From contig JACJWF010000014.1 of NCBI GenBank assembly GCA_020637295.1, positions 1-64,000 of the forward strand: 64,000 bases of DNA, written 5' to 3'. The translations under genes and the position numbers were made by a program. This document shows positions 17,050-25,027 of the stretch, piece after piece; positions within the stretch are counted from its first letter, which is position 1; each line of letters starts with the position of its first letter. Below the pieces are notes generated by a model, which did not search any database, was not told the origin of the DNA, and was given only the letters and a program-made list of their open reading frames with translations. Source of the DNA: Acidimicrobiaceae bacterium. GTDB taxonomy: Bacteria; Actinomycetota; Acidimicrobiia; Acidimicrobiales; Ilumatobacteraceae.

Positions 17050-17451
17050 GTGGCCTACTACATGGACACCTCAGCCCTCACGAAGCTGGTGGTGGCCGAG
17101 GCGGAGTCCGAGGCGCTCCAAGCCTGGCTGGCATCGGTGGACCAGCCGCTCGTGTCGTCGGACCTGGCCCGCACCGAACTCCTCCGCGCCGTTCGGCGGG
17201 CCGAGCCGGACCGGATGGTGCAGGCCCGCGCCGTGCTGGACGTGCTGGTGCTCCTGCAGGTCACCACCGAGGTGTTCGAGGCCGCGGCCATCCTCGGCCC
17301 CACCACACTCCGGACGCTCGACGCCCTCCACCTCGCGGCCGCGCTGTCGCTGGGTGACGAGTTGGACGGGATGGTCGCCTACGACGAGCGGCTCGCCGCG
17401 GCGACCACGGCGCTCGGCATCCCGGTGGTCGCGCCGGCCGCACGGTCCTAG
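17050..17451 (+). CDS. vapC: VapC-type PIN-domain toxin
   Basis: A 133-residue PIN-domain ribonuclease. The acidic metal-binding residues are in place: D6 in YYMDTSALTKL, a Glu in ARTELLRA, an Asp in LRTLDALHLAAAL, and an Asp in VAYDERL. VapC toxins cut specific RNAs (often tRNA or rRNA) when the antitoxin is degraded. The GTG start lies one base after the antitoxin stop, so they are co-translated. Its 3' end overlaps the convergent UGSC selenoprotein gene by 4 bases. Confidence 0.9.
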   Translation: MAYYMDTSALTKLVVAEAESEALQAWLASVDQPLVSSDLARTELLRAVRRAEPDRMVQARAVLDVLVLLQVTTEVFEAAAILGPTTLRTLDALHLAAALSLGDELDGMVAYDERLAAATTALGIPVVAPAARS

Positions 17452-19196
17452 GCCCCGCACTCCTCGTCGCCGATGCGGCAGGCCAGGTCCAGGCTGGGCG
17501 CGGTGTCCACGAACCGCGACGTCCACCAACCGTGGGGGCCGTCGTTGGCCATCGCCAGCGCGTTGGCCCGGTTCGGGTCACCGGCCACCGCGATCAGGAT
17601 GTCGCCGGGCTCCGTCACGATCGGTACCAGGCGCTGCGGGTCGTCCGACTCGGCAAACACCGCAGGCACCAGCCCCGCCGCCGCCAGGTCCACCAGTGTG
17701 CGCCGGCCGGCGGTGAGGTTGCTCCACTGCCCGATCAGCGCCTCGAACTTCCAGGCGGGGATGCAGGCCGCGGCGTAGAGCGCCGCCTGCACCTGCCGTT
17801 TCGACCAGCCGACGCGACCGAACGTGCGGGCGATCATCGGCGAGATGAGCAGCAGCGGCCGGTACTGGGCGCGGCCCAGCCCGTAGACGTGGGTGAGGTC
17901 CCATCCCGTTGCCCGCACCAGCCCGTCGGCCAGGTACGGCACGATCTCCTCCGGCGTCGAGCCGAAGACGCTGCCGATCATCACCGTCGAGTTGATCCGG
18001 GCCAGCGTCACCACGGAGTCGCCGGGCGTGAATCCGAAGGCACCGGCCAGCGACGGCCAGCCCAACTCCGCCAGCACGTCCATGTCCTCCGCCAGCACCG
18101 GCTTGGCCGGGTTGCCGAACGTCGCCTTGTCGTGCTCGTCGCCGGTGAAACCGCAGACGTTGCGGAGGAACAGCCGTAGCCAGCGGCCCACGGTGGTGTT
18201 GGCCCGGTGCCCCTCACGGTGTGCGCCCGGGCCGTGGTGGAACCCGAGTTCCGCCACCACCGGGCCGCTCAGCACCATCAGCGCGTCGGCCCCGGTGGTG
18301 TTGCCGCTGTGCTCCACCCCGTAGCGGTCGCCAGCCAGGATCTCGGCCACCGCCAGCAGCACCGGCAGATGCTCCGGCCGGCATCCGGCCATCACCCCGT
18401 TCACCGCCACCGACCACACCGTGATCTCCCGTCCGCTCGGCCGGGCCACGCCCAGCGACCGCCACGGGTCGTGCCCGGTCGCGGCGATGAACGCCTCCAC
18501 CCGCTCGCGAGTCGGCGGCACGAACGGCGACCCGTCACTCCACCCCCGTTCGCAGAACAGGTCGTGCAACTCATCGATCGTCCCGCTCGCCACCACGTCC
18601 AGCGCCCCCGGCTCCGAACTTGTCGCGGCGTCTACCGGGATTTCCACGGTCAGGCCCGCGACAACTTGGGGGAGGGTGTGGGCCAGGAAGCCGGCGACGA
18701 GGGCGTCGGCGGACAGGCCGTCGGGGTGGGCGTCCAGCACGGCCAGGCGCATGCCGTCGAAGCCCAGCCCGCGGCCGGTGGCCAGCGCCTGGCGCTCGAA
18801 CCCGGGGGACACCAACGAGACCGACGGCACCCCGGCCCGTTCGGCGGCGACGGATGCCCGCAACACGGCGGGCGTGCAGCTGCCTCAAGCGCCGACGCCG
18901 CTGACCACCGCATCGATGCCGCGGGCGGCGATGACGGAGGGGATCTCCCCCACCAACTGGGCCTCGTCGGGCCCGTGGATGTTGCCGAACGCGTCGTACC
19001 CCACCACGTCGGCGCCCATCGCCTGCAGCTCGCCGGCCAGCACGGGGAACAACTCCTCGCCGCGGAACATGTAGTCCCACAGGAAGCCCACCCGCCTCCC
19101 GGCCAGCCCGTGTGCCGGCCCGCCACCCAACCGGGGTGCCAGGGGACGGCGGGCGGTGGCGAGCGGCGAACGGGGCCAGACGACGTCGTACTGCAT
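17448..19196 (-). CDS. UGSC-family selenoprotein (in-frame TGA = selenocysteine)
   Basis: A 582-residue protein read through one TGA at 18885-18887, encoding residue 104. The frame before (103 residues ending SGVGA) and after (GSCTPAVLRASVAAERAG) joins exactly to the UGSC signature of the UGSC (seleno)protein family, named for Sec-Gly-Ser-Cys. Sec104 and Cys107 form a UxxC-type redox pair. The N-terminal domain (about 1-230) has a Rossmann-like layout (GRRVGFLWDYMF...LVGEIPSVIAARGIDAVVSGVGA). The second domain (about 245-580) begins with LFCERGWSDGSPFVPPT and contains NGVMAGCRPEH; its function is unknown. A SECIS-like hairpin follows the TGA. The gene is divergent from an Lrp/AsnC regulator. 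Sec insertion requires selA/B/C/D elsewhere in the genome. The role is probably redox but not known. Confidence 0.87.
18856..18887 (-). promoter_or_regulatory. Putative bacterial SECIS element
   Basis: On the minus strand, counting from the U of UGA (18887), a stem GCCCGC (15-20) and GCGGGC (27-32) closes a 6-base loop CGUGUU (21-26) with GU at 22-23. The loop position matches my recollection of the E. coli fdhF SECIS, whose GGU loop also spans 21-26. The element lies within coding sequence, as bacterial SECIS do. Confidence 0.65.
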
Positions 19197-19229
19197 GGCG
19201 ACATCATGACGAAGCCGCGCTGGCAGGCG

Positions 19230-19246
19230 CTGGCAAGATCAGCCAG
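19230..19246. promoter_or_regulatory. Inverted repeat between lrp-like gene and UGSC gene
   Basis: CTGGC (19230-19234) and GCCAG (19242-19246) flank a 7-base centre. It sits in the 78-base divergent intergenic region, 14-30 bases upstream of the regulator's -10-like TAGAAT. It may be an Lrp/AsnC operator acting on both genes. Confidence 0.35.
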
Positions 19247-19260
19247 GAAAGTCGCCGGCA

Positions 19261-19266
19261 TAGAAT
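19261..19266 (+). promoter_or_regulatory. -10 hexamer, leaderless start of Lrp/AsnC gene
   Basis: TAGAAT lies 8 bases before the ATG at 19275, with no Shine-Dalgarno. It is one of the best matches to the TAnnnT pattern. Confidence 0.5.
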
Positions 19267-19274
19267 CTGGTGCC

Positions 19275-19733
19275 ATGGACGACATCGATCGCGCAATTCT
19301 CTACCACCTGCAGCGCGACGGCCGGCTCAGCAATCAGGACCTCGCCGACCGCGTCGGCCTGACGCCCTCGCCCTGCCTTCGCCGGGTGCGCCAGCTGGAG
19401 GCGATGGGCATGATCACGGGCTACACCGCGCTGGTGGACCGGCAGATGGCCCGCCGTGCCTATGAACCGCTGGTGTGGGTGACCCTCAGCGAGGTCACCC
19501 GCTCGTCGATGACCCAGTTCGAGCGCGCTGTCTCGGAGATCCCCGAGGTGATGGAGGTGCTGCGGATGATGGGCCAGCCGGACTACCTGCTGCGGGTGGT
19601 GTCCTCCGGCCCTGACGCGTTCGAGGCGCTCTACATCGACCGCCTGGCCGGCCTGCCGTTCGTGCAGACGCTCACCTCGCAACTGGCGATGAAGGTGGTG
19701 AAGCGCAGCCAGATCCTGCCGCTGGGTCTGTGA
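19275..19733 (+). CDS. Lrp/AsnC-family transcriptional regulator
   Basis: A 152-residue regulator. The N-terminal helix-turn-helix is MDDIDRAILYHLQRDGRLSNQDLADRVGLTPSPCLRRVRQLEAMGMITGYTALVD, and the C-terminal half (about 65-150) is the RAM domain that binds amino acids or other small ligands (VWVTLSE...GQPDYLLRVV). It faces the UGSC selenoprotein gene across 78 bases containing an inverted repeat, so control of that gene and of itself is likely. A leaderless TAGAAT promoter fits. The ligand is unknown. Confidence 0.9.
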   Translation: MDDIDRAILYHLQRDGRLSNQDLADRVGLTPSPCLRRVRQLEAMGMITGYTALVDRQMARRAYEPLVWVTLSEVTRSSMTQFERAVSEIPEVMEVLRMMGQPDYLLRVVSSGPDAFEALYIDRLAGLPFVQTLTSQLAMKVVKRSQILPLGL

Positions 19734-19784
19734 ATTCGCCCGGCAGCCGGCGCGTTCGGATTGAACTGCGCCTCTCCCCGCGGC

Positions 19785-19790
19785 GAGACT
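19785..19790 (+). promoter_or_regulatory. -10-like hexamer, leaderless start of acyl-CoA dehydrogenase gene
   Basis: GAGACT lies 7 bases before the ATG at 19798. It shares the GCGAGACT core with the CocE-type and first PEP-utilising genes. Confidence 0.4.
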
Positions 19791-19797
19791 TCCCGGC

Positions 19798-20991
19798 ATG
19801 AGCGACACCGACCGCGTCAACGCAGCCATCGACCGCCTCCTCGAGGAGCACCCGCCCACGGAGTGCAGCAACATCGAGTTCCGCGGCCACCGCTACGACG
19901 CCGGCCTGGCGTGGGTCCACTTCCCCGAGGGCTTCGGCGGCCTCGGTGTGCCGCCCAACCTCAACCGCATCGTGGAGGAGCGCTGCCGCAAGGCAGGCGC
20001 CGCCCCGCAGGACCCCAGCACGTTCTTCATCGCGCTCGCCGGCCCCACCATCGTCACCCACGGCACCGACGAGCAGAAGCGCCGCTTCCTGCGGCCGATG
20101 TTCACCGGCGAGGAGCGCTGGTGCCAGCTGTTCAGCGAGCCCGGCGCGGGCAGCGACTTCGCCGGCCTCGGCACGAAGGCCGTGAAGGACGGCGAGGAAT
20201 GGATCGTCAACGGCCAGAAGGTGTGGAACACGCTCGCCCACCTGGCCGACTGGGGCATGCTCGTCACCCGCACCGACCCGGAGCAGCCCAAGCACAAGGG
20301 CATGACCTACTTCGCGCTGGACATGCGCCTGCCCGGCGTGGAGGTCCGCCCGCTGCGCCAGATCACCGGCGAGGCCGAGTTCAACGAGGTCTACATGACC
20401 GACGCCCGGGTGCCGGACGACTGCCGCATCGGCGCCGAGGGCGAAGGCTGGCGCGCCGCGCTCACCACCCTGATGAACGAGCGCACGGCCATCGGTTCCG
20501 GCAGCGGTGGCACCACCCGCCGCCGCGGCCCGATCGACGAGGCCATCAAGATCTGGCAGGACACGCCGGAGTCCGAGCGCAGTGCCGCCGCCCGCGACCG
20601 CCTGATGCAGCTGTACTGCACCAGCGAGGCGCAGCGGCTCACCAACGCCCGCGCCACGGCGAACGCCAAGGCCGGCAACCCGGGGCCGGAGGGCAGCATC
20701 GCCAAGCTGGCGATGAGCACGTTCAACAAGGAGTGCACGTCCTTCTGCATCGACCTGCTCGGCGCCGACGGCATGATCGAGTACGACTACACGTTCCGCC
20801 GGCCCGAGCAGCTGAGCGTGGACGGCCTCAGCCACGGCGTCCGCTATGCGTTCCTCCGCGCCCGCGCCAACTCGATCGAGGGCGGCACCACCGAGATCAT
20901 GAAGAACATCCTCGGCGAGCAGATGCTCGGCCTGCCGGGCGAGCCCCGCGTGGACAAGGACCTCCCCTGGAGCAAGGTCCCGCGCAGCTGA
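19798..20991 (+). CDS. Acyl-CoA dehydrogenase family protein
   Basis: A 397-residue FAD-dependent acyl-CoA dehydrogenase. Seen: the FAD/substrate motif QLFSEPGAGSDFAGLGTKAV, WIVNGQKVWNT, the middle-domain FNEVYMTDARVPDDCRIG, and the C-terminal RANSIEGGTTEIMKNILGE, where the Glu of IEGGTTE is the usual catalytic base region. It introduces a trans double bond in an acyl-CoA thioester, with electrons to ETF. The length fits the actinobacterial steroid or branched-chain type better than the mitochondrial medium-chain type. It is a single gene with a leaderless GAGACT promoter. Confidence 0.92.
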   Translation: MSDTDRVNAAIDRLLEEHPPTECSNIEFRGHRYDAGLAWVHFPEGFGGLGVPPNLNRIVEERCRKAGAAPQDPSTFFIALAGPTIVTHGTDEQKRRFLRPMFTGEERWCQLFSEPGAGSDFAGLGTKAVKDGEEWIVNGQKVWNTLAHLADWGMLVTRTDPEQPKHKGMTYFALDMRLPGVEVRPLRQITGEAEFNEVYMTDARVPDDCRIGAEGEGWRAALTTLMNERTAIGSGSGGTTRRRGPIDEAIKIWQDTPESERSAAARDRLMQLYCTSEAQRLTNARATANAKAGNPGPEGSIAKLAMSTFNKECTSFCIDLLGADGMIEYDYTFRRPEQLSVDGLSHGVRYAFLRARANSIEGGTTEIMKNILGEQMLGLPGEPRVDKDLPWSKVPRS

Positions 20992-21094
20992 CCGCTGGGC
21001 CGGGGTCGCCGCGGCCACGGCGGTCGCGGCAGCACTGCTGACGCTGGCCTGGCGCGGGCTGGGCGGCGACAGCCTGTGGTTCGAACTCGTCGTC

Positions 21095-21658
21095 GTGTGG
21101 GTGCCGATGACATGGCTGGGCACGATCAGCCGCCTGGTCACGCCGCGCCTGGCGGCCGGCTACCACCGTCTCCGCGCCTGGGAAGCCAACGGCCGCGTCT
21201 ACGAACTGGTGGGCGTACGGATCGTGAAGTGGATCCTGCGCCGCGGGCCGCTGGCGGTCTTCAACCCGCACCTACACCTGCCCCGCGACCGGACCCCCGA
21301 GGAGCTGGCCCGTCTGGACCAGCGGAGGCGCGACGCCGAGGCCAGCCACGCCATCCTCCTGGTCATCACCCTGGCGGTCGTGGCCTACGACGGGGCCCGC
21401 GGCTGGTGGCCGGCTGCAGCGGCGCTTCGGCCCGCTGCCGTAGGCCCAGGCGGCCGCTGCCGTTCTGTTCAGGCCGCGGCGCAGACGTGCGGCTCGACGG
21501 AGGCGCAGATCTCTGCCACCTTCGGCGCCGCGCTGAGCGTGGCCACCCCGGCGGCGCGCAACCCGGGTTCGGCGTGGCGAACGACGAGACCGGCCACCAC
21601 GATCCGCGGCGCAACCCCGAGGTGGGCGAGTTCGTGCTGCAGCATCGCCGCCAGGTAG
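21095..21658 (+). CDS. CrtO-like acyltransferase remnant, probably decayed
   Basis: The frame encodes a plausible family core: LRAWEANGRVYELVGVRIVKWILRRGPLAVFNPHLHLP, then ASHAILLVITLAVVAYDGARGWW, resembling glycosyl-4,4'-diaponeurosporenoate acyltransferase (CrtO)-type membrane proteins. Upstream codons from about 21002 also encode a hydrophobic helix (GVAAATAVAAALLTLAW) but no ATG, GTG or TTG is available before 21095. At the other end the expected second helix and the usual NxYPVxLQRYNR ending are absent, and the frame runs on into the antisense of the B12-binding gene. Both ends look damaged, so it is probably a pseudogene following the acyl-CoA dehydrogenase. Confidence 0.4.
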   Translation: MWVPMTWLGTISRLVTPRLAAGYHRLRAWEANGRVYELVGVRIVKWILRRGPLAVFNPHLHLPRDRTPEELARLDQRRRDAEASHAILLVITLAVVAYDGARGWWPAAAALRPAAVGPGGRCRSVQAAAQTCGSTEAQISATFGAALSVATPAARNPGSAWRTTRPATTIRGATPRWASSCCSIAAR

Positions 21659-21864
21659 TCGGCCAACTCGTTGGGCATCGTGACCACCACGACCTCCACG
21701 GCCTCGCGCGCCGCTGCTTCGGCCACCATCGCCGGCGTCTGGCCGATGGCGGAGAAGATCACCTCATGACCGGCGTCGCGCAGCACCCTCGCGACCACGG
21801 TGGCTCCACGGTCGGCACCGTCGAGGCCGACCTTGGCCACCAGCACTCGGACCGGTGCGCCCAT
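21469..21864 (-). CDS. Cobalamin-binding-domain protein lacking the axial His
   Basis: A 131-residue protein with the B12-binding fold of methylmalonyl-CoA mutase C-termini: VRVLVAKVGLDGADRGATVVARVLRDAGHEVIF, then QTPAMVAEAAAREAVEVVVVT and RIVVAGLVV. The DxHxxG motif that gives the lower axial His to cobalt reads D15-G-A17-D-R-G20, with GCC in the DNA, so the His is lost while the rest is well conserved. The later nucleotide-loop motifs (SxL, GG) are also weak. It may bind another ligand, or bind cobalamin base-on. A TAAGGT hexamer lies 7 bases before the ATG. Divergent from glnS. Confidence 0.75.
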   Translation of the reverse strand: MGAPVRVLVAKVGLDGADRGATVVARVLRDAGHEVIFSAIGQTPAMVAEAAAREAVEVVVVTMPNELADYLAAMLQHELAHLGVAPRIVVAGLVVRHAEPGLRAAGVATLSAAPKVAEICASVEPHVCAAA

Positions 21865-21871
21865 CGGCCAA

Positions 21872-21877
21872 ACCTTA
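21872..21877 (-). promoter_or_regulatory. -10 hexamer, leaderless start of B12-binding-fold gene
   Basis: TAAGGT on the minus strand is 7 bases upstream of the ATG at 21864, with no ribosome-binding site. Confidence 0.4.
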
Positions 21878-21938
21878 TGCCCTGTCGGCGAGGGATTCGG
21901 GTACCTTCCTTACGAGTTGTACGACCCGTGAGAGACCG

Positions 21939-23621
21939 ATGACCGAGACCCCGAACGCACCCGACACCCCCGCCGCGGCGAACTTCGTCCGCGACGTCGT
22001 CACGGCCGACCTGGCCGCCGGCACGTTCCAGCGGGTGCAGACGCGGTTCCCACCGGAACCCAACGGGTACCTCCACATCGGGCACGCCAAGGCCGTGTCG
22101 GTGGACTTCGGAATCGCCGAGGAGTTCGGCGGGGTGTGCATGCTGCGCTTCGACGACACCAACCCGATCACGGAGGAGACAGAGTACGTCGACGCCATCG
22201 TCGACGACATCCGCTGGCTGGGCTTCGAGCCTGCTGCCGTGGTCTACGCCAGCGACTACTTCGAGCAGCTCTACCAGTGGGCGGAGCACCTCGTGGAGCA
22301 CGGCCTGGCCTACGTGGACGACCAGGACAGCGAGACCATCCGCGCCCAGCGCGGCGGATACGGCAAGCCCGGGGTGGAGAGCCCGTTCCGCTCCCGCAGC
22401 GTGGCGGAGAACCTGGACCTGCTGCGGCGCATGCGCGCCGGCGAGTTCCCGGACAGCGCCCGCGTGCTGCGGGCGAAGATCGACATGCAGCACGAGAACA
22501 TGCAGTTCCGCGACCCGGTGATGTACCGCATCCGCCACGAGCACCATCACCGCACGGGCGACGACTGGTGCATCTACCCCACCTACGACTGGGCGCACGG
22601 CCAGAGCGATGCGATCGAGGGCGTCACCCACAGCCTGTGCTCGCTGGAGTTCGACAGCCACCGCCCCCTCTACGACTGGTACCTGGCGCACCTGCCGCTG
22701 CCCAGCGACCAGCCCCGCCAGACCGAGTTCGCCCGGCTGGAGCTCACCCACACGATCACCTCGAAGCGCAAGCTGCTGCAGCTGATCAACGACGGCATCG
22801 TCGAGGGGTGGGACGACCCACGCCTGCCCACCCTGCGGGCGCTGCGTCGCCGCGGCTACCCGGCCACGGCCATCCGCGCCTTCTGCGACTTCATCGGCGT
22901 GGCCAAGACCAACAGCCGCCACCAGATCGAGCTGCTGGAGTGGTTCATCCGCAACGAGCTCAACCGCACCGCGCTGCGGCGGATGGCCGTGCTGCGCCCC
23001 GTGCGCCTGCGCATCACCAACTGGCCGGAGGGCCGGGTGGAGCAGGTGGAGCTGTCCAACAACCCGGAGAACCCGGCCGACGGCACCCGCCTGGCGGAGT
23101 TCACCGGCGAGCTGTACATCGAGGCCGACGACTTCATGGCCGAAGCCCCGCCGAAGTACTACCGCCTCACCCCCGGCGCGGAGGTCCGCCTGCGCGGCGC
23201 CTACTTCGTGCGCTGCACCGGCTACGAGACCGACGCCGACGGCAACGTCACCGAGGTGCTGTGCACCTACGACCCGGAGACCCAGGGCGGCCAGGCGCCC
23301 GACGGCCGCAAGGTGAAGGCCACCATCCACTGGGTCAGCACCGCCCACGCGGTGGACATCGAGGCCCGCCTGTACTCCCGCCTGTTCACCGCAGAGGTGC
23401 CGGGCGAGCGCACCGGCGACCCGTTCGACGACCTCTACCGCGACTCCCGCACGGTGGTGGCCGGCAAGGCCGAGGCCGCGCTGGCCGAGGTGACCCCCGG
23501 CCAGGTGGTGCAGTTCGAGCGGCTCGGCTACTTCGCCGCCGACCACGACCTGCCCGGCGTCTTCCACCGTACGGTGGGCCTGAAGGACGAATGGGCCAAC
23601 GTGCAGAAGCGGGCCAGGTAG
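21939..23621 (+). CDS. glnS: Glutaminyl-tRNA synthetase
   Basis: A 560-residue class I synthetase that charges tRNA-Gln with glutamine. The N-terminus FVRDVVTADLAAGTFQRVQTRFPPEPNGYLHIGHAKAV carries the HIGH motif; TSKRKLL is the KMSKS-type loop (VMSKRKL in E. coli); DPRLPTLRALRRRGYPATAIRAF and the C-terminal beta-barrel anticodon-binding domains (WPEGRVEQVELSNNPE... DRLYSRLFTAEVPGE-like segment) follow. Many Actinobacteria lack GlnRS and make Gln-tRNA by the GatCAB route, so its presence points to a particular lineage or lateral gain. The ATG at 21939 is the first start fitting the family; longer frames begin in antisense sequence. Confidence 0.94.
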   Translation: MTETPNAPDTPAAANFVRDVVTADLAAGTFQRVQTRFPPEPNGYLHIGHAKAVSVDFGIAEEFGGVCMLRFDDTNPITEETEYVDAIVDDIRWLGFEPAAVVYASDYFEQLYQWAEHLVEHGLAYVDDQDSETIRAQRGGYGKPGVESPFRSRSVAENLDLLRRMRAGEFPDSARVLRAKIDMQHENMQFRDPVMYRIRHEHHHRTGDDWCIYPTYDWAHGQSDAIEGVTHSLCSLEFDSHRPLYDWYLAHLPLPSDQPRQTEFARLELTHTITSKRKLLQLINDGIVEGWDDPRLPTLRALRRRGYPATAIRAFCDFIGVAKTNSRHQIELLEWFIRNELNRTALRRMAVLRPVRLRITNWPEGRVEQVELSNNPENPADGTRLAEFTGELYIEADDFMAEAPPKYYRLTPGAEVRLRGAYFVRCTGYETDADGNVTEVLCTYDPETQGGQAPDGRKVKATIHWVSTAHAVDIEARLYSRLFTAEVPGERTGDPFDDLYRDSRTVVAGKAEAALAEVTPGQVVQFERLGYFAADHDLPGVFHRTVGLKDEWANVQKRAR

Positions 23622-23642
23622 CGGCCGGGCATCGGGCGCCGG

Positions 23643-24980
23643 TCAGGCCGTCGAGCCGCCCTCCACGGCGAACACCGTGGCCGGCGCTGCGGGCAGGTGA
23701 TCGGGCAGTGTGACGGTCAACTGGCCGTCGGCCCATGTGAACGGCAGGCTGCGGGCGTTGCCGAGCATCCGCACCTCGGCCCCCTCCGCAGGCTGCGCAG
23801 CGGGGAACGCCACCGAGCCGGCGGGCGCGCCCTGCACGGTGGCGTACAAGGTGTCACCACGGGTGGTGAACCCCACCGGCCGGCCGTCGGCGCACGTGCC
23901 GGCGCCACCGGCGCGGGTGCCGTAGACGGCCTCACCGTTGACCCGCAGCCACCAGCCCAGCGCCGTCAGCCGCAGGGCCTGCGCCAGCGGGATCTGCCCG
24001 TCCGCCGTCGGGCCGACGTTGAGCAGCAGGTTGCCACCGCGGGCGACGATGTCGGCCACCATCCACACCAGGTCGTCGACCGTGGGCATCGTGGACTCGT
24101 TCTCCATCCGGTTGTAGCCGAAGCTGCGGCCGATGCCCCGGCAGACCTCCCACTTCCCGGCGCCGGCCGTGGTGCTGTACTCCGGCGTGGAGAAATCGGC
24201 GTGCAGCCGCCCCTGCGCCACGGCGATCATGTTGAACCGGTCGTTCACCACCCCGTCGGGCACGGCGTCGTAGTACTCGCCGATGATGTCGGCGGGGTCC
24301 AGCGAGGCCGGCCAGCCGATGTCGTTCCACAGCACGCTCGGCTGGTAGCGGGCGATCAGTTCGCGGACGTGCGCCAGCAGGTACTCGCGGTACTCGGGCG
24401 AGTCCGGCACGGCGCGGAACAGGCCCATCAGGTCCGGGATCGGCGGCGGGTTGAACGTCCAGTCGATGCCGCCGGAGTAGTACAGGCCGAAGCGCATGCC
24501 GGTGGCGCGCACCGCGTCGGCCAGCTCACCGATGTGGTCGCGGGCGGCCATCCACCGTTCGTGGAACGGGTTGGGCACGTCGCTGTGCCACATGAGGACG
24601 CCGTCGTGGTGCTTGGTCACCGGCACCACATAGCGGGCACCGGCCTGCTGGAAGAGCGGCACCCAGTCCGCCACGGACGCGCCAGCCGAGCGCTCGAGGA
24701 ACTCGTCCACGAAGTCTCGGTAGCCGACCTGCGGGCCGTACACGGCGGCATGATGCGCCTCCACCGGGCTGCCCTCCAGCGCCCACGAGTTGAGGTACCA
24801 CTCCGTGTACGGGCTCCAGCGGAAGATCTCCTCCCAGTTGCCGGCCCGCATCAGGTCGCCCATGTCGCGCTCCACCGGCGCGTAGCAGGGCACCGCGTAG
24901 GCGCCCCAGTGGATGAAGATCCCGAACTTGGCGTCGTCGTACCACTGGGGCAGGGGGCGGTCAGCATGGCGCACGGTCAT
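23643..24980 (-). CDS. Alpha-L-fucosidase, GH29 family
   Basis: A 445-residue glycoside hydrolase that removes alpha-L-fucose from glycans. The family signature is present: WYDDAKFGIFIHWGAYAVPCYAP at the N-terminus, KHHDGVLMWHSDVPN, FGLYYSGGIDWTF and PSVLWNDIGWP, where Asp is the expected nucleophile. The C-terminal region (about 350-445) is a beta-sandwich. No signal peptide is visible, so it is probably intracellular, acting on imported oligosaccharides. TAGGGT 8 bases before the ATG suggests a leaderless transcript. Convergent with glnS. No fucose pathway genes are nearby. Confidence 0.9.
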   Translation of the reverse strand: MTVRHADRPLPQWYDDAKFGIFIHWGAYAVPCYAPVERDMGDLMRAGNWEEIFRWSPYTEWYLNSWALEGSPVEAHHAAVYGPQVGYRDFVDEFLERSAGASVADWVPLFQQAGARYVVPVTKHHDGVLMWHSDVPNPFHERWMAARDHIGELADAVRATGMRFGLYYSGGIDWTFNPPPIPDLMGLFRAVPDSPEYREYLLAHVRELIARYQPSVLWNDIGWPASLDPADIIGEYYDAVPDGVVNDRFNMIAVAQGRLHADFSTPEYSTTAGAGKWEVCRGIGRSFGYNRMENESTMPTVDDLVWMVADIVARGGNLLLNVGPTADGQIPLAQALRLTALGWWLRVNGEAVYGTRAGGAGTCADGRPVGFTTRGDTLYATVQGAPAGSVAFPAAQPAEGAEVRMLGNARSLPFTWADGQLTVTLPDHLPAAPATVFAVEGGSTA

Positions 24981-24988
24981 GGACCGGC

Positions 24989-24994
24989 ACCCTA
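24989..24994 (-). promoter_or_regulatory. -10 hexamer, leaderless start of fucosidase gene
   Basis: TAGGGT on the minus strand lies 8 bases before the ATG at 24980. The identical hexamer precedes the acyl-CoA ligase gene at 32405. Confidence 0.45.
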
Positions 24995-25027
24995 GGCCCT
25001 CGACCCTCCAGCCCGGTCAGCAGAGGG

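Noticed and set aside
18885..18887. TGA as a nonsense mutation splitting a pseudogene (two genes 17448-18866 and 18885-19196)
   Set aside because: Both sides are in one frame and rejoin exactly at the UGSC motif with a SECIS-like hairpin; no frameshift is needed.
21759..23567. Long minus-strand open frame of 602 codons
   Set aside because: It is antisense to glnS, with no family motif; a shadow of high-GC coding.
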